From: JAAZAI01 sp050942875
GTDB lineage: Bacteria; Verrucomicrobiota; Kiritimatiellia; RFP12; UBA3636
Direction of reading: 5' to 3'
Assembly: GCA_050942875.1 (NCBI GenBank)
Contig: JBMNOD010000078.1
Coordinates: forward strand, 1-16,696
DNA length: 16,696 nt
In this document: positions 6,290 through 13,552 of the stretch, one piece after another
How positions within the stretch are numbered: position 1 is the stretch's first letter
Layout: the number at the start of each line of letters is the position of its first letter
Made by a program: the position numbers and the translations under genes
Notes under the pieces: generated by a model
What the model was told of the DNA's origin: nothing
Database searches by the model: none
What the model saw: the letters and a program-made list of their open reading frames with translations, nothing else

Positions 6290-7738
6290 ATGGCCATCGA
6301 TGTTTCGACTCTGACCCTCCGCGCCGCGCGCGATGCGATGCGCCGGAAAGACTTCTCCTCCGTCGAGCTGGTCCAGGCCGTGCTCGACGCCATTGCCGCG
6401 CGCGACGCCGGGATCGGCGCCTACTTGAGCGTCGATGCCGAGGGCGCGCTCGCCGCGGCCCGCGCCGCCGACGCCCGCCGCGCCGAAGGCGCTTCGGGCG
6501 ACCTGCTCGGCATCCCGCTGGCGATCAAGGATCTCTTCAACGTCGCCGGCCAGCCCTGCACGTGCGCCTCGCGCATCCTCGAAGGGTACATCGCCCCCTA
6601 CGACGCCACGGTCGTCGCCCGCGTCAAGGCCGCGGGCGCCATCCCGACCGGTCGCACGAACATGGACGAATTCGCCATGGGCACGACGACGGAGTTCAGC
6701 GCGTTCCAGAAGACGCGCAACCCCGCCGCGCCCGATTGCGTCCCCGGCGGCTCCAGCGGCGGCTCCGCCGCCGCCGTCGCCGGCGGCATGGCGATCGCCT
6801 CGCTCGCCAGCGACACCGGCGGCTCGATCCGCCAGCCGGCGTCCTTCTGCGGCTGCGTCGGCGTCAAGCCCACCTACGGCCTCGTCTCGCGCTTCGGCGT
6901 TTCAGGGTTCGCCTCGTCGCTCGACCAGGTCGGGCCGATGACGAAGACGGTCGAGGACGCGGCGATCCTGCTCCAGGCGATCACCGGCCACGATCCGCGC
7001 GATCAGACGACGAGCCGCGCCCCCGTGCCGGACTACGCCGCGAGCCTCGACGGCGCGTCGCTCCAGGGGCTGCGCATCGGCGTCCCCGGGGAATACTTCA
7101 TCGACGGCATGGATCCCGAAGTCGAGGCGCAGGTGCGCGCGGCGATCGACCGCTGCGCCAAGGCCGGCGCCGACGTGCGCGAGATCAGCCTGCCGCACGC
7201 CGGGTACGCCGTTGCGGTCTATCACGTTTGCTCCACCGGCGAAGGCTCGGCCAACCTCGCCCGCTTCGACGGCGTGCGCTTCGGGCGGCGCCGCGGCGAC
7301 CCCGCAGGCGGCCTGAAGGAAATGTACGACCGCACCCGCACCGAAGGCCTGGGGCCGGAAGTCAAGCGCCGCGTCATCCTCGGCACGTTCGTCCTGAGCA
7401 GCGGCCACTACAACGACTACTACGCCCGCGCATTGAAGGCCCGCACGCTGATCCGCCGCGATTACGAGGCGGCCTTCGCCGCGTGCGACCTGATGATGGC
7501 GCCCGTGGCCCCCACGCCCGCCTTCCCGCTCGGCTACACGGGCGACGACCCGCTCAAGACGTACATGAGCGACATCTTCACCGTTTCGACCAACCTCGCG
7601 GGCACCTGCGCCATGTCGATCCCCTGCGGAAAGACGTCCGCCGGCCTTCCCGTCGGCCTGCAGATCCTCGGCCCCGCCTTCGGCGAAGTCGCCATGTTCA
7701 GGGCGGCAAAAAGTGTCGAGGAGCTTCTGTCGGCTTAA
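6290..7738 (+). CDS. gatA: Asp-tRNA(Asn)/Glu-tRNA(Gln) amidotransferase subunit A
   Basis: 482 residues, full length. GatA is the glutaminase subunit and releases ammonia that is channelled to GatB. The amidase-signature catalytic triad is intact: Lys80 (GIPLAIKDLFNV), cis-Ser155 (GGSSGGS, 153-159) and nucleophile Ser179 (DTGGSIRQPA). The family substrate-gate segment NMDEFAMG (124-131) and the C-terminal GLPVGLQILGP are present. GGAG at 6281-6284 lies 5 nt before the ATG, inside the last gatC codons. Normally gatB follows directly; here three restriction-modification genes intervene, the first starting 11 nt after the gatA TAA. Confidence 0.98.
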   Translation: MAIDVSTLTLRAARDAMRRKDFSSVELVQAVLDAIAARDAGIGAYLSVDAEGALAAARAADARRAEGASGDLLGIPLAIKDLFNVAGQPCTCASRILEGYIAPYDATVVARVKAAGAIPTGRTNMDEFAMGTTTEFSAFQKTRNPAAPDCVPGGSSGGSAAAVAGGMAIASLASDTGGSIRQPASFCGCVGVKPTYGLVSRFGVSGFASSLDQVGPMTKTVEDAAILLQAITGHDPRDQTTSRAPVPDYAASLDGASLQGLRIGVPGEYFIDGMDPEVEAQVRAAIDRCAKAGADVREISLPHAGYAVAVYHVCSTGEGSANLARFDGVRFGRRRGDPAGGLKEMYDRTRTEGLGPEVKRRVILGTFVLSSGHYNDYYARALKARTLIRRDYEAAFAACDLMMAPVAPTPAFPLGYTGDDPLKTYMSDIFTVSTNLAGTCAMSIPCGKTSAGLPVGLQILGPAFGEVAMFRAAKSVEELLSA

Positions 7739-7749
7739 GAGAAAAAAAC

Positions 7750-8760
7750 ATGGAATCTTTCGCGTCAAAAACCGTCCGACAAAAATTGACGAGGCAAAAG
7801 GAAATCCCCGTCTTTTTTGGACAACCGCAGACCCGGGGCGAGGTGCTCGACATCCCGGAAGGCGATGCGGTGGACGCGAATTGCCCTGTTTTGTTCTATC
7901 GACATGGAAACGGACAGCTTTGGCTGGGCGATTGCGTCGCCTGGATGAAGACGCTTCCAGATGAAAGCGTCGATCTTGTTTTCGCCGATCCTCCGTACAA
8001 CATCAGCAAGGCGGAGTGGGACACGTTTGCCAGTCAGGAGAAATACATACAGTTCTCCATTGAATGGATCGAGCAGGCTGCGCGGTTGCTGAAACCGACC
8101 GGGACGCTTTTTGTCTGCGGTTTTTCGGAGATTCTTGCTGATGTCAAGCATCCGGCATCGAAGTTTTTCCGGTCGTGCCGCTGGATCGTCTGGCATTACA
8201 AGAACAAGGCCAACCTCGGGAATGACTGGGGGCGAAGCCACGAGAGCATCCTGCATTTTCGGAAATCGAAGGAATTCACCTTCAACATCGACGCCATCCG
8301 CATACCCTACAACGAGCATACCCTCCGGTACCCAAGCCATCCGCAGGCGGCCAGCAGCCAGTACGGCAAAGGGAGGAAGGATGATCGCTGGCGGCCCAAC
8401 CAGCGCGGCGCCAAACCGAAGGACGTTCTCGACATTCCCCAGGATTTCATCGAGCTGCCGACCACGTGCAATGGCATGCACGAAAAAACGCCCCATCCAA
8501 CCCAGAAGCCCGAGGAGCTTCTGCGGAAGCTGGTTCTCGCTTCGTCGAACCCGGGCGACACCGTCCTGGACCCCTTTTGCGGTTCCGGCACCACGCCGGT
8601 TTGCGCGGAACAGCTTGGACGCAAGTGGCTGGCTTGCGATCTTTCTCCCGAATATCTTGGATGGGCGGTCGACCGCATCGAACGGGTTGAGGACTGGGAC
8701 GTTGAAACGTGGATTCAAGTCGATTTCGACAATTCCCGAAGAAGGGCTTCGATTCGGTGA
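7750..8760 (+). CDS. Beta-class DNA methyltransferase 1 (DPPYN type)
   Basis: 336 residues. Amino-methyltransferase acting on DNA bases with S-adenosylmethionine. Catalytic motif IV DPPYN (80-84) comes before the SAM-binding motif I DPFCGSGTT (274-282), the order that defines the beta class (RsrI/HinfI-like). HPTQKPEELLRKLVLASS (249-266), just before motif I, is the typical motif X region. DPPY favours N6-adenine, although N4-cytosine activity cannot be excluded. The basic, polar segment about 185-230 is the likely target-recognition region. The ATG at 7750 has a weak AAGAG 8 nt upstream and lies 11 nt after gatA. The TGA overlaps the GTG start of the second methyltransferase. With the next two genes it fits a type II system needing two methylases; the recognition sequence cannot be read from this sequence. 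Confidence 0.93.
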   Translation: MESFASKTVRQKLTRQKEIPVFFGQPQTRGEVLDIPEGDAVDANCPVLFYRHGNGQLWLGDCVAWMKTLPDESVDLVFADPPYNISKAEWDTFASQEKYIQFSIEWIEQAARLLKPTGTLFVCGFSEILADVKHPASKFFRSCRWIVWHYKNKANLGNDWGRSHESILHFRKSKEFTFNIDAIRIPYNEHTLRYPSHPQAASSQYGKGRKDDRWRPNQRGAKPKDVLDIPQDFIELPTTCNGMHEKTPHPTQKPEELLRKLVLASSNPGDTVLDPFCGSGTTPVCAEQLGRKWLACDLSPEYLGWAVDRIERVEDWDVETWIQVDFDNSRRRASIR

Positions 8761-9791
8761 AAGGTTTGTCGGGGAAAAAGCATTCATTCTTTGGAGGTCG
8801 AGCGGTCGTCTGCCTCGGCGATGCCGCTGATTTTTATCCATGCTGGGATCGTCCGACGGTCATCGTTGCCGATGGCCCTTACGGGCTTGGAAGTTTCCCG
8901 GGGGAAATGCATTCGCCTGACGACCTCGCTGAATGGTATGAACCTCACGCCCGGGCTTGGTACGAACGTGCGCTTCCATGCGCCACGCTTTGGTTTTGGA
9001 ATTCCGAGCAGGGTTGGGCGAATTGCCATCGCATGCTTGAAGCTTGCGGCTGGGAGTTTAGAAACTGCCATATCTGGGACAAGGGGATGGCGCATGTCGC
9101 GGGCAATTGCAACACGAAGACCCTTCGCAAGTATCCGGTCGTGACCGAGGTCTGTGTGCAGTACACCCGCAAGAACCTGCTGCCTTCCAACGGCGACATG
9201 CTGCCTTTGCGCGACTGGCTCCGCAGCGAGTGGCTCCGCAGCGGGCTTCCCTTGTCGTTGACGAATCAAGCTTGTGGCGTGAAGAACGCTGCCACGCGGA
9301 AGTACTTTACAACGGATCATCTCTGGTATTTCCCTCCGCCAGAGGCGTTTCAACAGATCAGCGAGTATGCCAACACGCATGGGCGTCCTGGTGGAAGACC
9401 TTATTTCTCGGTCGATGGAAAGAAGCCGCTCACTGCCGAGGCCTGGGCGGAGCAACGTGCAAAGTTTACGTGCGACATCGGCGTGTCCAACGTGTGGCGG
9501 GTTCCGGCCGTGAGGGGACGCGAACGCCTCAAGGCAAAAGGTGGTTGCATTCACATGAATCAAAAGCCGCTTGCCTTGCTGGATCGGATCATCCAGGCTT
9601 CTTCCGACGAAGGCGACGCGGTTTGGGAGCCTTTTGGCGGACTCTGTTCCGCCGTGGTGTCTGCGACGCGTTTACACCGCCGGGCGTTCGCATCTGAAAT
9701 CAATCCGGCGTTCTACAAGGCCGCCGTGGAGAGGCTGCAAAATGAAGAGGACCAATATGAACTTATCGATCCCGCCTTTGCCCAAGCGTGA
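8757..9791 (+). CDS. Beta-class DNA methyltransferase 2 (DGPYG type)
   Basis: 344 residues from the GTG at 8757, chosen because it makes a GTGA overlap with the previous stop and has AAGAAGGG about 10 nt upstream. A GTG at 8709 would extend the protein by 16 residues of no recognisable domain. Motif IV is the variant DGPYG (39-43); motif I is EPFGGLCSA (291-299), preceded by HMNQKPLALLDRII (266-279). The central block GVKNAATRKYFTTDHLWYFPPPE (174-196) is typical of a subgroup of methylases from R-M systems. It probably methylates the second strand of an asymmetric site, as in type IIS systems with two methylases. The subfamily's methylated base is uncertain. A 15-bp imperfect tandem repeat (9216-9243) encodes WLRSEWLRS and appears to be normal for the family. 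Confidence 0.9.
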   Translation: MKGLSGKKHSFFGGRAVVCLGDAADFYPCWDRPTVIVADGPYGLGSFPGEMHSPDDLAEWYEPHARAWYERALPCATLWFWNSEQGWANCHRMLEACGWEFRNCHIWDKGMAHVAGNCNTKTLRKYPVVTEVCVQYTRKNLLPSNGDMLPLRDWLRSEWLRSGLPLSLTNQACGVKNAATRKYFTTDHLWYFPPPEAFQQISEYANTHGRPGGRPYFSVDGKKPLTAEAWAEQRAKFTCDIGVSNVWRVPAVRGRERLKAKGGCIHMNQKPLALLDRIIQASSDEGDAVWEPFGGLCSAVVSATRLHRRAFASEINPAFYKAAVERLQNEEDQYELIDPAFAQA

Positions 9792-10677
9792 GGATCCCGC
9801 GAGCGATTGGGAGCATGTCGCGTTGTGGCGGCGAGTCAAGGACGCGCTGAACGCGCTTCCCATTCATTTCAGGAGCGACACTTTCATCGAAGGCATCAAC
9901 GCAACCGACATTTTCACGCTCAATTCCGCGCTTGGAGCCACGATCGAGAATCAGGTTGTCGAAACATTGAACCAAATACGCAGCGTCTGGGATCCCGACA
10001 ACGACTACCAGACTTATGCTTTCTTCCGCCAACCGCAGACTTTCCCCGATGTCGTCCTTCGCGATGTCGCGCAACTGAACTCCCAGCCTCTCATGGGGAT
10101 CGAACTGAAGGGCTGGTACCTGATTGCAAAGGAAGGCGAGCCGAGCCTTCGCTTCACACAGACCCCAAACGCCTGCGCCGAAGCCGATCTGATCATGGTG
10201 GTTCCGTGGGTTCTCGGCAACGTCATCTCCGGTCGTCCCAAAATCTATTCGCCCTACATCGAATCCGCGCGGTATGTCGCTCGCTATCGGAACTATCATT
10301 GGGAACATCTCAGAAAAACGGATTCCGATGCCACGATACACATTCCCTGCAATATCACTCCGTATCCGGTGAAGGCGGACAAAAGCACGGACGCGCCGAA
10401 ATCCGACAAAGGGGGCAACTTTGGACGAATCGCCCGCACCGGCATCATGGACGGCTATATGTCGCGCATCAAGGCCATGCCGATTTGCGGGATCAAGGCG
10501 TCCTACTGGCTGGATTTCTTCAAGATATTCCATCAAGATGCGACAGACGAGCAGATTGCCAAGGCGTTTGAAAAACTTCGCCAGCGAATCGAATCCGAAA
10601 AAATTGTTTCCTCTGGAATCGACAAGGAAGAAATCCTTCGTGTTTTGAACACACTTGAAAGGTCATGGTTTTCATGA
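9742..10677 (+). CDS. Putative PD-(D/E)xK restriction endonuclease
   Basis: 311 residues from the ATG at 9742 (GGAGAGG 7 nt upstream); an in-frame ATG at 9757 with GAAGAGG 6 nt upstream is nearly as good. The gene overlaps methyltransferase 2 by about 50 bp. A PD-(D/E)xK nuclease core can be read: helix ATIENQVVETLNQI (66-79), PDVVL (Pro102-Asp103), then GIELKGW (Glu121, Lys123) on the next strand, followed by WYLIAKEGEPSLRF. Asp103, Glu121 and Lys123 would be the metal and catalytic residues. Position directly behind two methylases makes a restriction endonuclease the natural reading, but I do not recognise a characterised enzyme. The C-terminal part (about 215-311), with helical segments near the end, may bind DNA. 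The TGA overlaps the gatB ATG. Activity and cut site are unknown. Confidence 0.78.
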   Translation: MKRTNMNLSIPPLPKREDPASDWEHVALWRRVKDALNALPIHFRSDTFIEGINATDIFTLNSALGATIENQVVETLNQIRSVWDPDNDYQTYAFFRQPQTFPDVVLRDVAQLNSQPLMGIELKGWYLIAKEGEPSLRFTQTPNACAEADLIMVVPWVLGNVISGRPKIYSPYIESARYVARYRNYHWEHLRKTDSDATIHIPCNITPYPVKADKSTDAPKSDKGGNFGRIARTGIMDGYMSRIKAMPICGIKASYWLDFFKIFHQDATDEQIAKAFEKLRQRIESEKIVSSGIDKEEILRVLNTLERSWFS

Positions 10678-12101
10678 AATACATCGTTTCCATCGGTCTC
10701 GAGACTCACGTCCAGTTGAAGACGGCGTCGAAGATGTTCTGCGGTTGCGCCACGTCATTCGCGGCGGAGCCCAACACCAACGTCTGCCCGGTCTGCCTTG
10801 GCTATCCCGGCGCGTTGCCGCAGTTGAACCGCGAGGCGGTCAAGCTGACCGTCCTCTCCGGCCTCATGCTCGGCTGCAAGATCAGCGGGCATTGCAAATT
10901 CGACCGCAAGAACTACTTCTATCCCGACGCGGCGAAGAACTACCAGATCTCGCAGCTCGACCAGCCCCTTTGCCTCGGCGGCGCCGTCGAGATACAGACG
11001 TCCGCCGGCGCCAAGACGATCCGCCTGACGCGCATCCACCTCGAGGAGGACGTCGCGAAGAGCACGCACCATCCGCAGTGCAGCGGCGTGGACTTCAACC
11101 GTTCGGGCCTGCCGCTCATGGAGATCGTCAGCGAGCCCGACATGGCGTCGCCGGAAGAGGCCGTGGCCTACCTGCGCACGTTGCGCCAGATCCTCGTCTA
11201 CACGGGCGTCAGCGACTGCAACCTCGAAGAGGGGAACATGCGCTGCGACGTCAACGTGAGCCTCCGCCCCGAGGGCGCCGACAAGCTCGGCACGAAGGTG
11301 GAGCTCAAGAACATGAACTCCTTCAGCCACATCCAGGACGCGCTCCGCTACGAAATCGCGCGCCAGGAGCGCGCGGTTTCCTGCGGCGAGGCGATCGTGC
11401 AGGAGACGCGCCGCTGGGATCTCGAGGCCGGCGAGACGGCCTCGATGCGCACGAAGGAGGACGCGCAGGACTACCGCTACTTCCCCGAGCCCGATTTGAT
11501 GCCGATCGCGCTGCCCGCCGGGCAGATCGAGGAATGGAGCAAGCTCCTCCCCGAGCTGCCCGCGCAGAAGCGCACGCGGTTCGTCGAGGAGTACCAGCTT
11601 CCCGAATACGACGCCAAGGTGCTCTGCCAGCAGCTCGCCGTCGCCAACTTCTTCGAGCAGGCCGTGTCGTTCGGCGCGCCCGCCAAGGCCGCCTCGAACT
11701 GGATCATGACGGATCTGCTCCGCCTCCTCGGCCAGACCGGGATGGACGCGACCGAGATGCCGCTGACGGCCGAGGCCTTCGCGGCGCTGCTCAAGCTCGT
11801 CGCCGACAAGACGATCAACATGCCCGTCGCGAAGGCGCTTTTCGACGAGCTTTTCGAGAAGGGCGGCGATCCCGTCGAGAGGGTCAAGTCGCGCGGCCTC
11901 GGCCAGGTTTCCGACGCCGGCGCGATCGACGGCTTCGCCCGGCAGGTCGTCGCGGACAACCCCAAGGTCGTCGACGACTTCAAGGGCGGCAAGAAGCAGG
12001 CGCTCCAGTACCTGGTCGGCCAGGTGATGAAGCTCAGCCGCGGCAAGGCGAACCCGACGATGGCCGCCGAGGCGATCGAAAAGGCGATCGCGCAAGGGTA
12101 G
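10674..12101 (+). CDS. gatB: Asp-tRNA(Asn)/Glu-tRNA(Gln) amidotransferase subunit B
   Basis: 475 residues, full length. GatB carries the kinase/transamidase site that activates the misacylated Glu or Asp on tRNA and accepts ammonia from GatA. N-terminal VSIGLETHVQLKTASKMFCGC, with the zinc-type Cys set Cys23, Cys25, Cys38 and Cys41 (CGC, then CPVC), then KFDRKNYFYPD and HLEEDVAKS, all family hallmarks. The C-terminal helical tRNA-binding domain ends with MKLSRGKANP as usual. The ATG at 10674 is chosen over 10665 because it gives the family N-terminus (MKYIVSIGLE) and forms an ATGA overlap with the nuclease gene; AAAGG lies 11 nt upstream. Its translation is therefore probably coupled to the nuclease gene, which is unusual for an essential gene. 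Confidence 0.98.
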   Translation: MKYIVSIGLETHVQLKTASKMFCGCATSFAAEPNTNVCPVCLGYPGALPQLNREAVKLTVLSGLMLGCKISGHCKFDRKNYFYPDAAKNYQISQLDQPLCLGGAVEIQTSAGAKTIRLTRIHLEEDVAKSTHHPQCSGVDFNRSGLPLMEIVSEPDMASPEEAVAYLRTLRQILVYTGVSDCNLEEGNMRCDVNVSLRPEGADKLGTKVELKNMNSFSHIQDALRYEIARQERAVSCGEAIVQETRRWDLEAGETASMRTKEDAQDYRYFPEPDLMPIALPAGQIEEWSKLLPELPAQKRTRFVEEYQLPEYDAKVLCQQLAVANFFEQAVSFGAPAKAASNWIMTDLLRLLGQTGMDATEMPLTAEAFAALLKLVADKTINMPVAKALFDELFEKGGDPVERVKSRGLGQVSDAGAIDGFARQVVADNPKVVDDFKGGKKQALQYLVGQVMKLSRGKANPTMAAEAIEKAIAQG

Positions 12102-12112
12102 GGGGCCTGGGG

Positions 12113-12751
12113 ATGCGCGGCAAGCTGATCACGTTCGAAGGCGTCGAAGGCGGCGGCAAGACGACGCAGGCGAAGCGCCTGGCCGAGCGCCTTCGCGCGG
12201 AAGGCTTCGAGGTCCTGACGACCCGCGAGCCCGGCGGCACGCCGACGGGCGAGGTCATCCGCAACCTGCTCCAGCACAACCTCGGCGGCGAGCCGCTTTG
12301 CGACGCCGCCGAGGCGCTGCTGTTCTGCGCGAGCCGCGCCCAGCTCTGCCGCAACGTGCTCGGCCCCGCGCTCGACGCCGGAACGTGGGTGGTGCTCGAC
12401 CGCTTCACCGATTCGACGCTGGCGTACCAGGGCTACGGGCGCGGTTTCGACCTTGCCACGCTCCGGGCGATGAACGACTTCGCCACCGGCGACGTGAAGC
12501 CCGCGCTGACGCTGCTCGTCGATTTGCCGGTGGAGGCGGGGCTGGCCCGCGTCCTGGCGCGGAGCCGCGGCGCGAAGGATCGCATCGAACGCGAACCCCT
12601 CGAATTCCATCGCCGCCTCCAGGCCGGCTACCGCGCCATGGCCGCCGCCGACCCCGGCCGCTTCGCCGTCATCGACGCCAAGGCCTCCGAAGACGCCGTC
12701 GCCGATCGCATCTGGGCGACGGTGCGGGAGAGGCTGTTGACGGCAAACTAG
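12113..12751 (+). CDS. tmk: Thymidylate kinase
   Basis: 212 residues, normal for bacterial TMPK. Phosphorylates dTMP to dTDP in the cytoplasm for DNA synthesis. P-loop EGVEGGGKTTQ (9-19, with Lys16), TREPGGTPTGE (37-47), the DR motif VLDRFTDSTLAYQGYGRG (94-111) and a short LID with RSRGAKDRIE that is Arg-rich as in bacterial enzymes. AGGGGG (12100-12105) is a strong Shine-Dalgarno 7 nt before the ATG, and the gene starts 11 nt after gatB, so it is probably the last gene of the gat operon. The TAG stop is inside a CTAG that also holds the stop of the convergent AbiEi-like gene. No terminator hairpin can fit between the two genes. Confidence 0.97.
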   Translation: MRGKLITFEGVEGGGKTTQAKRLAERLRAEGFEVLTTREPGGTPTGEVIRNLLQHNLGGEPLCDAAEALLFCASRAQLCRNVLGPALDAGTWVVLDRFTDSTLAYQGYGRGFDLATLRAMNDFATGDVKPALTLLVDLPVEAGLARVLARSRGAKDRIEREPLEFHRRLQAGYRAMAAADPGRFAVIDAKASEDAVADRIWATVRERLLTAN

Positions 12752-13365
12752 AGGTCTGTGGCCTCGATCCACCGCTCGACCGCACGGTTGAGGCGGGGGC
12801 TGTGGAAGCGATCCGCATAGGCTTTGAGTCGATCTGGGTCGATCTGCTCGACTTTTTGGTAGCGCATCACCTCGAGACGCGCCGGCGTCCATTCGCCGAC
12901 GGTGAGATGCCAATGATCCAGCAAGGCCTTTTCCGGCTCGGCGACGAGGAATTTTCGTTTGCCCGCACTGACGGATTGAAAACCGAAGAAGACTTCGACC
13001 TTGATCGTGCGATAGTCGTAGACTCCGAATTGATTTTCGAAGTTGCGCGGCACACGTGTGGTCAGGCAGGTGAAGCGGGAGATCTTCTCGGGGATCAGCT
13101 TGTAGTAGCTCAACGCCCACAAGGTGCTGAGGTAGGACGGGCGATACAACGCGTTGGCCACCTCGGCGGGCTCCAACGCGACGCGCCGATGTTCGTCGGA
13201 AAGCGTGTACAAGCCACGCCGAAGCCCGATGACTTTGCCCTGGCTCATCCAACGTGAGAGTTGCACGCGGATCGCATCGCGCGAACTGTCGAAATGCCGC
13301 GTCAGGTATGCCAGTTCAAAGGCTGGCATGTCTCGGGTAAGTTTGACCAATTCCTCGAAATTCAT
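12748..13365 (-). CDS. AbiEi-like transcriptional regulator (antitoxin type), without a partner toxin
   Basis: 205 residues. Looks like the AbiEi/COG5340 family: N-terminal winged-helix region (1-55) ending in the family RRGLYTL (49-55), then PSYLSTLWALSYYKLIPE (76-93) and the EPEKALLD motif (143-150). In AbiE type IV systems AbiEi represses its own operon and opposes the nucleotidyltransferase AbiEii. Here no AbiEii gene follows: the next gene on that side is tmk, convergent and overlapping by 4 bp. The protein is therefore an orphan regulator, a solitary remnant, or paired with a distant toxin. The start (ATG at 13365) is taken because it gives a normal AbiEi N-terminus and a matching promoter lies just upstream. 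Frame open to 13554 but the extension shows no domain. Confidence 0.82.
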   Translation of the reverse strand: MNFEELVKLTRDMPAFELAYLTRHFDSSRDAIRVQLSRWMSQGKVIGLRRGLYTLSDEHRRVALEPAEVANALYRPSYLSTLWALSYYKLIPEKISRFTCLTTRVPRNFENQFGVYDYRTIKVEVFFGFQSVSAGKRKFLVAEPEKALLDHWHLTVGEWTPARLEVMRYQKVEQIDPDRLKAYADRFHSPRLNRAVERWIEATDL

Positions 13366-13372
13366 AGAAAGT

Positions 13373-13401
13373 AAAATATCATGTTTGCTTGTATTTGTAA
13401 A
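13373..13401 (-). promoter_or_regulatory. Promoter of the AbiEi-like gene, probably leaderless
   Basis: On the minus strand: TTTACA (13401-13396), a 17-bp spacer, TATTTT (13378-13373). Only 7 nt separate the -10 box from the ATG, so transcription would begin at or next to the start codon. No Shine-Dalgarno is visible, in keeping with a leaderless message. Confidence 0.55.
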
Positions 13402-13479
13402 GAAGAACGTGTAAACGGGCAGCCAACTGGAAAAGCTGGAAAGCTGGGCATTTGAAACTTGCCTCTCTCTTCTTTCCTT

Positions 13480-13498
13480 CAGGGCACTTGCCGCCCTG
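13480..13498. repeat. Inverted repeat over the -35 box of the MFS promoter
   Basis: CAGGGC (13480-13485) and GCCCTG (13493-13498) with a 7-nt spacer that contains most of the -35 hexamer. The position would suit a repressor operator controlling the transporter operon. A 6-bp match in GC-rich DNA could also be chance. Confidence 0.35.
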
Positions 13499-13516
13499 GG
13501 TGGCGTTTGGTAGAAT
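13488..13516 (+). promoter_or_regulatory. Sigma-70-type promoter of the MFS-porin operon
   Basis: TTGCCG (13488-13493), 17-bp spacer, TAGAAT (13511-13516), the same -10 box and spacing as before the fucosidase gene. Transcription would start near 13523, giving a T-rich leader of about 30 nt with no good Shine-Dalgarno before the ATG at 13553. Confidence 0.6.
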
Positions 13517-13552
13517 CGTGCAAATTTTTTCGTTTCCATTTCGTTTTCCGTC

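Larger units (their letters stand above)
7739..10673 (+). other. Type II restriction-modification cassette inserted between gatA and gatB
   Basis: Three same-strand genes (two DNA methyltransferases and a nuclease candidate) overlap one another and fill the space between gatA and gatB without damaging either. By eye the DNA is less GC-rich and its third codon positions less G/C-biased than in the flanking gat genes, consistent with horizontal acquisition. No integrase, transposase, flanking repeat or C-protein regulator is visible, and no strong internal promoter was found. Confidence 0.75.

Noticed and set aside
9216..9243. 15-bp tandem repeat in methyltransferase 2 as a phase-variation tract
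   Set aside because: Only two imperfect units, in frame, and the encoded WLRSEWLRS segment appears normal for the family, so copy changes would not shift the frame.
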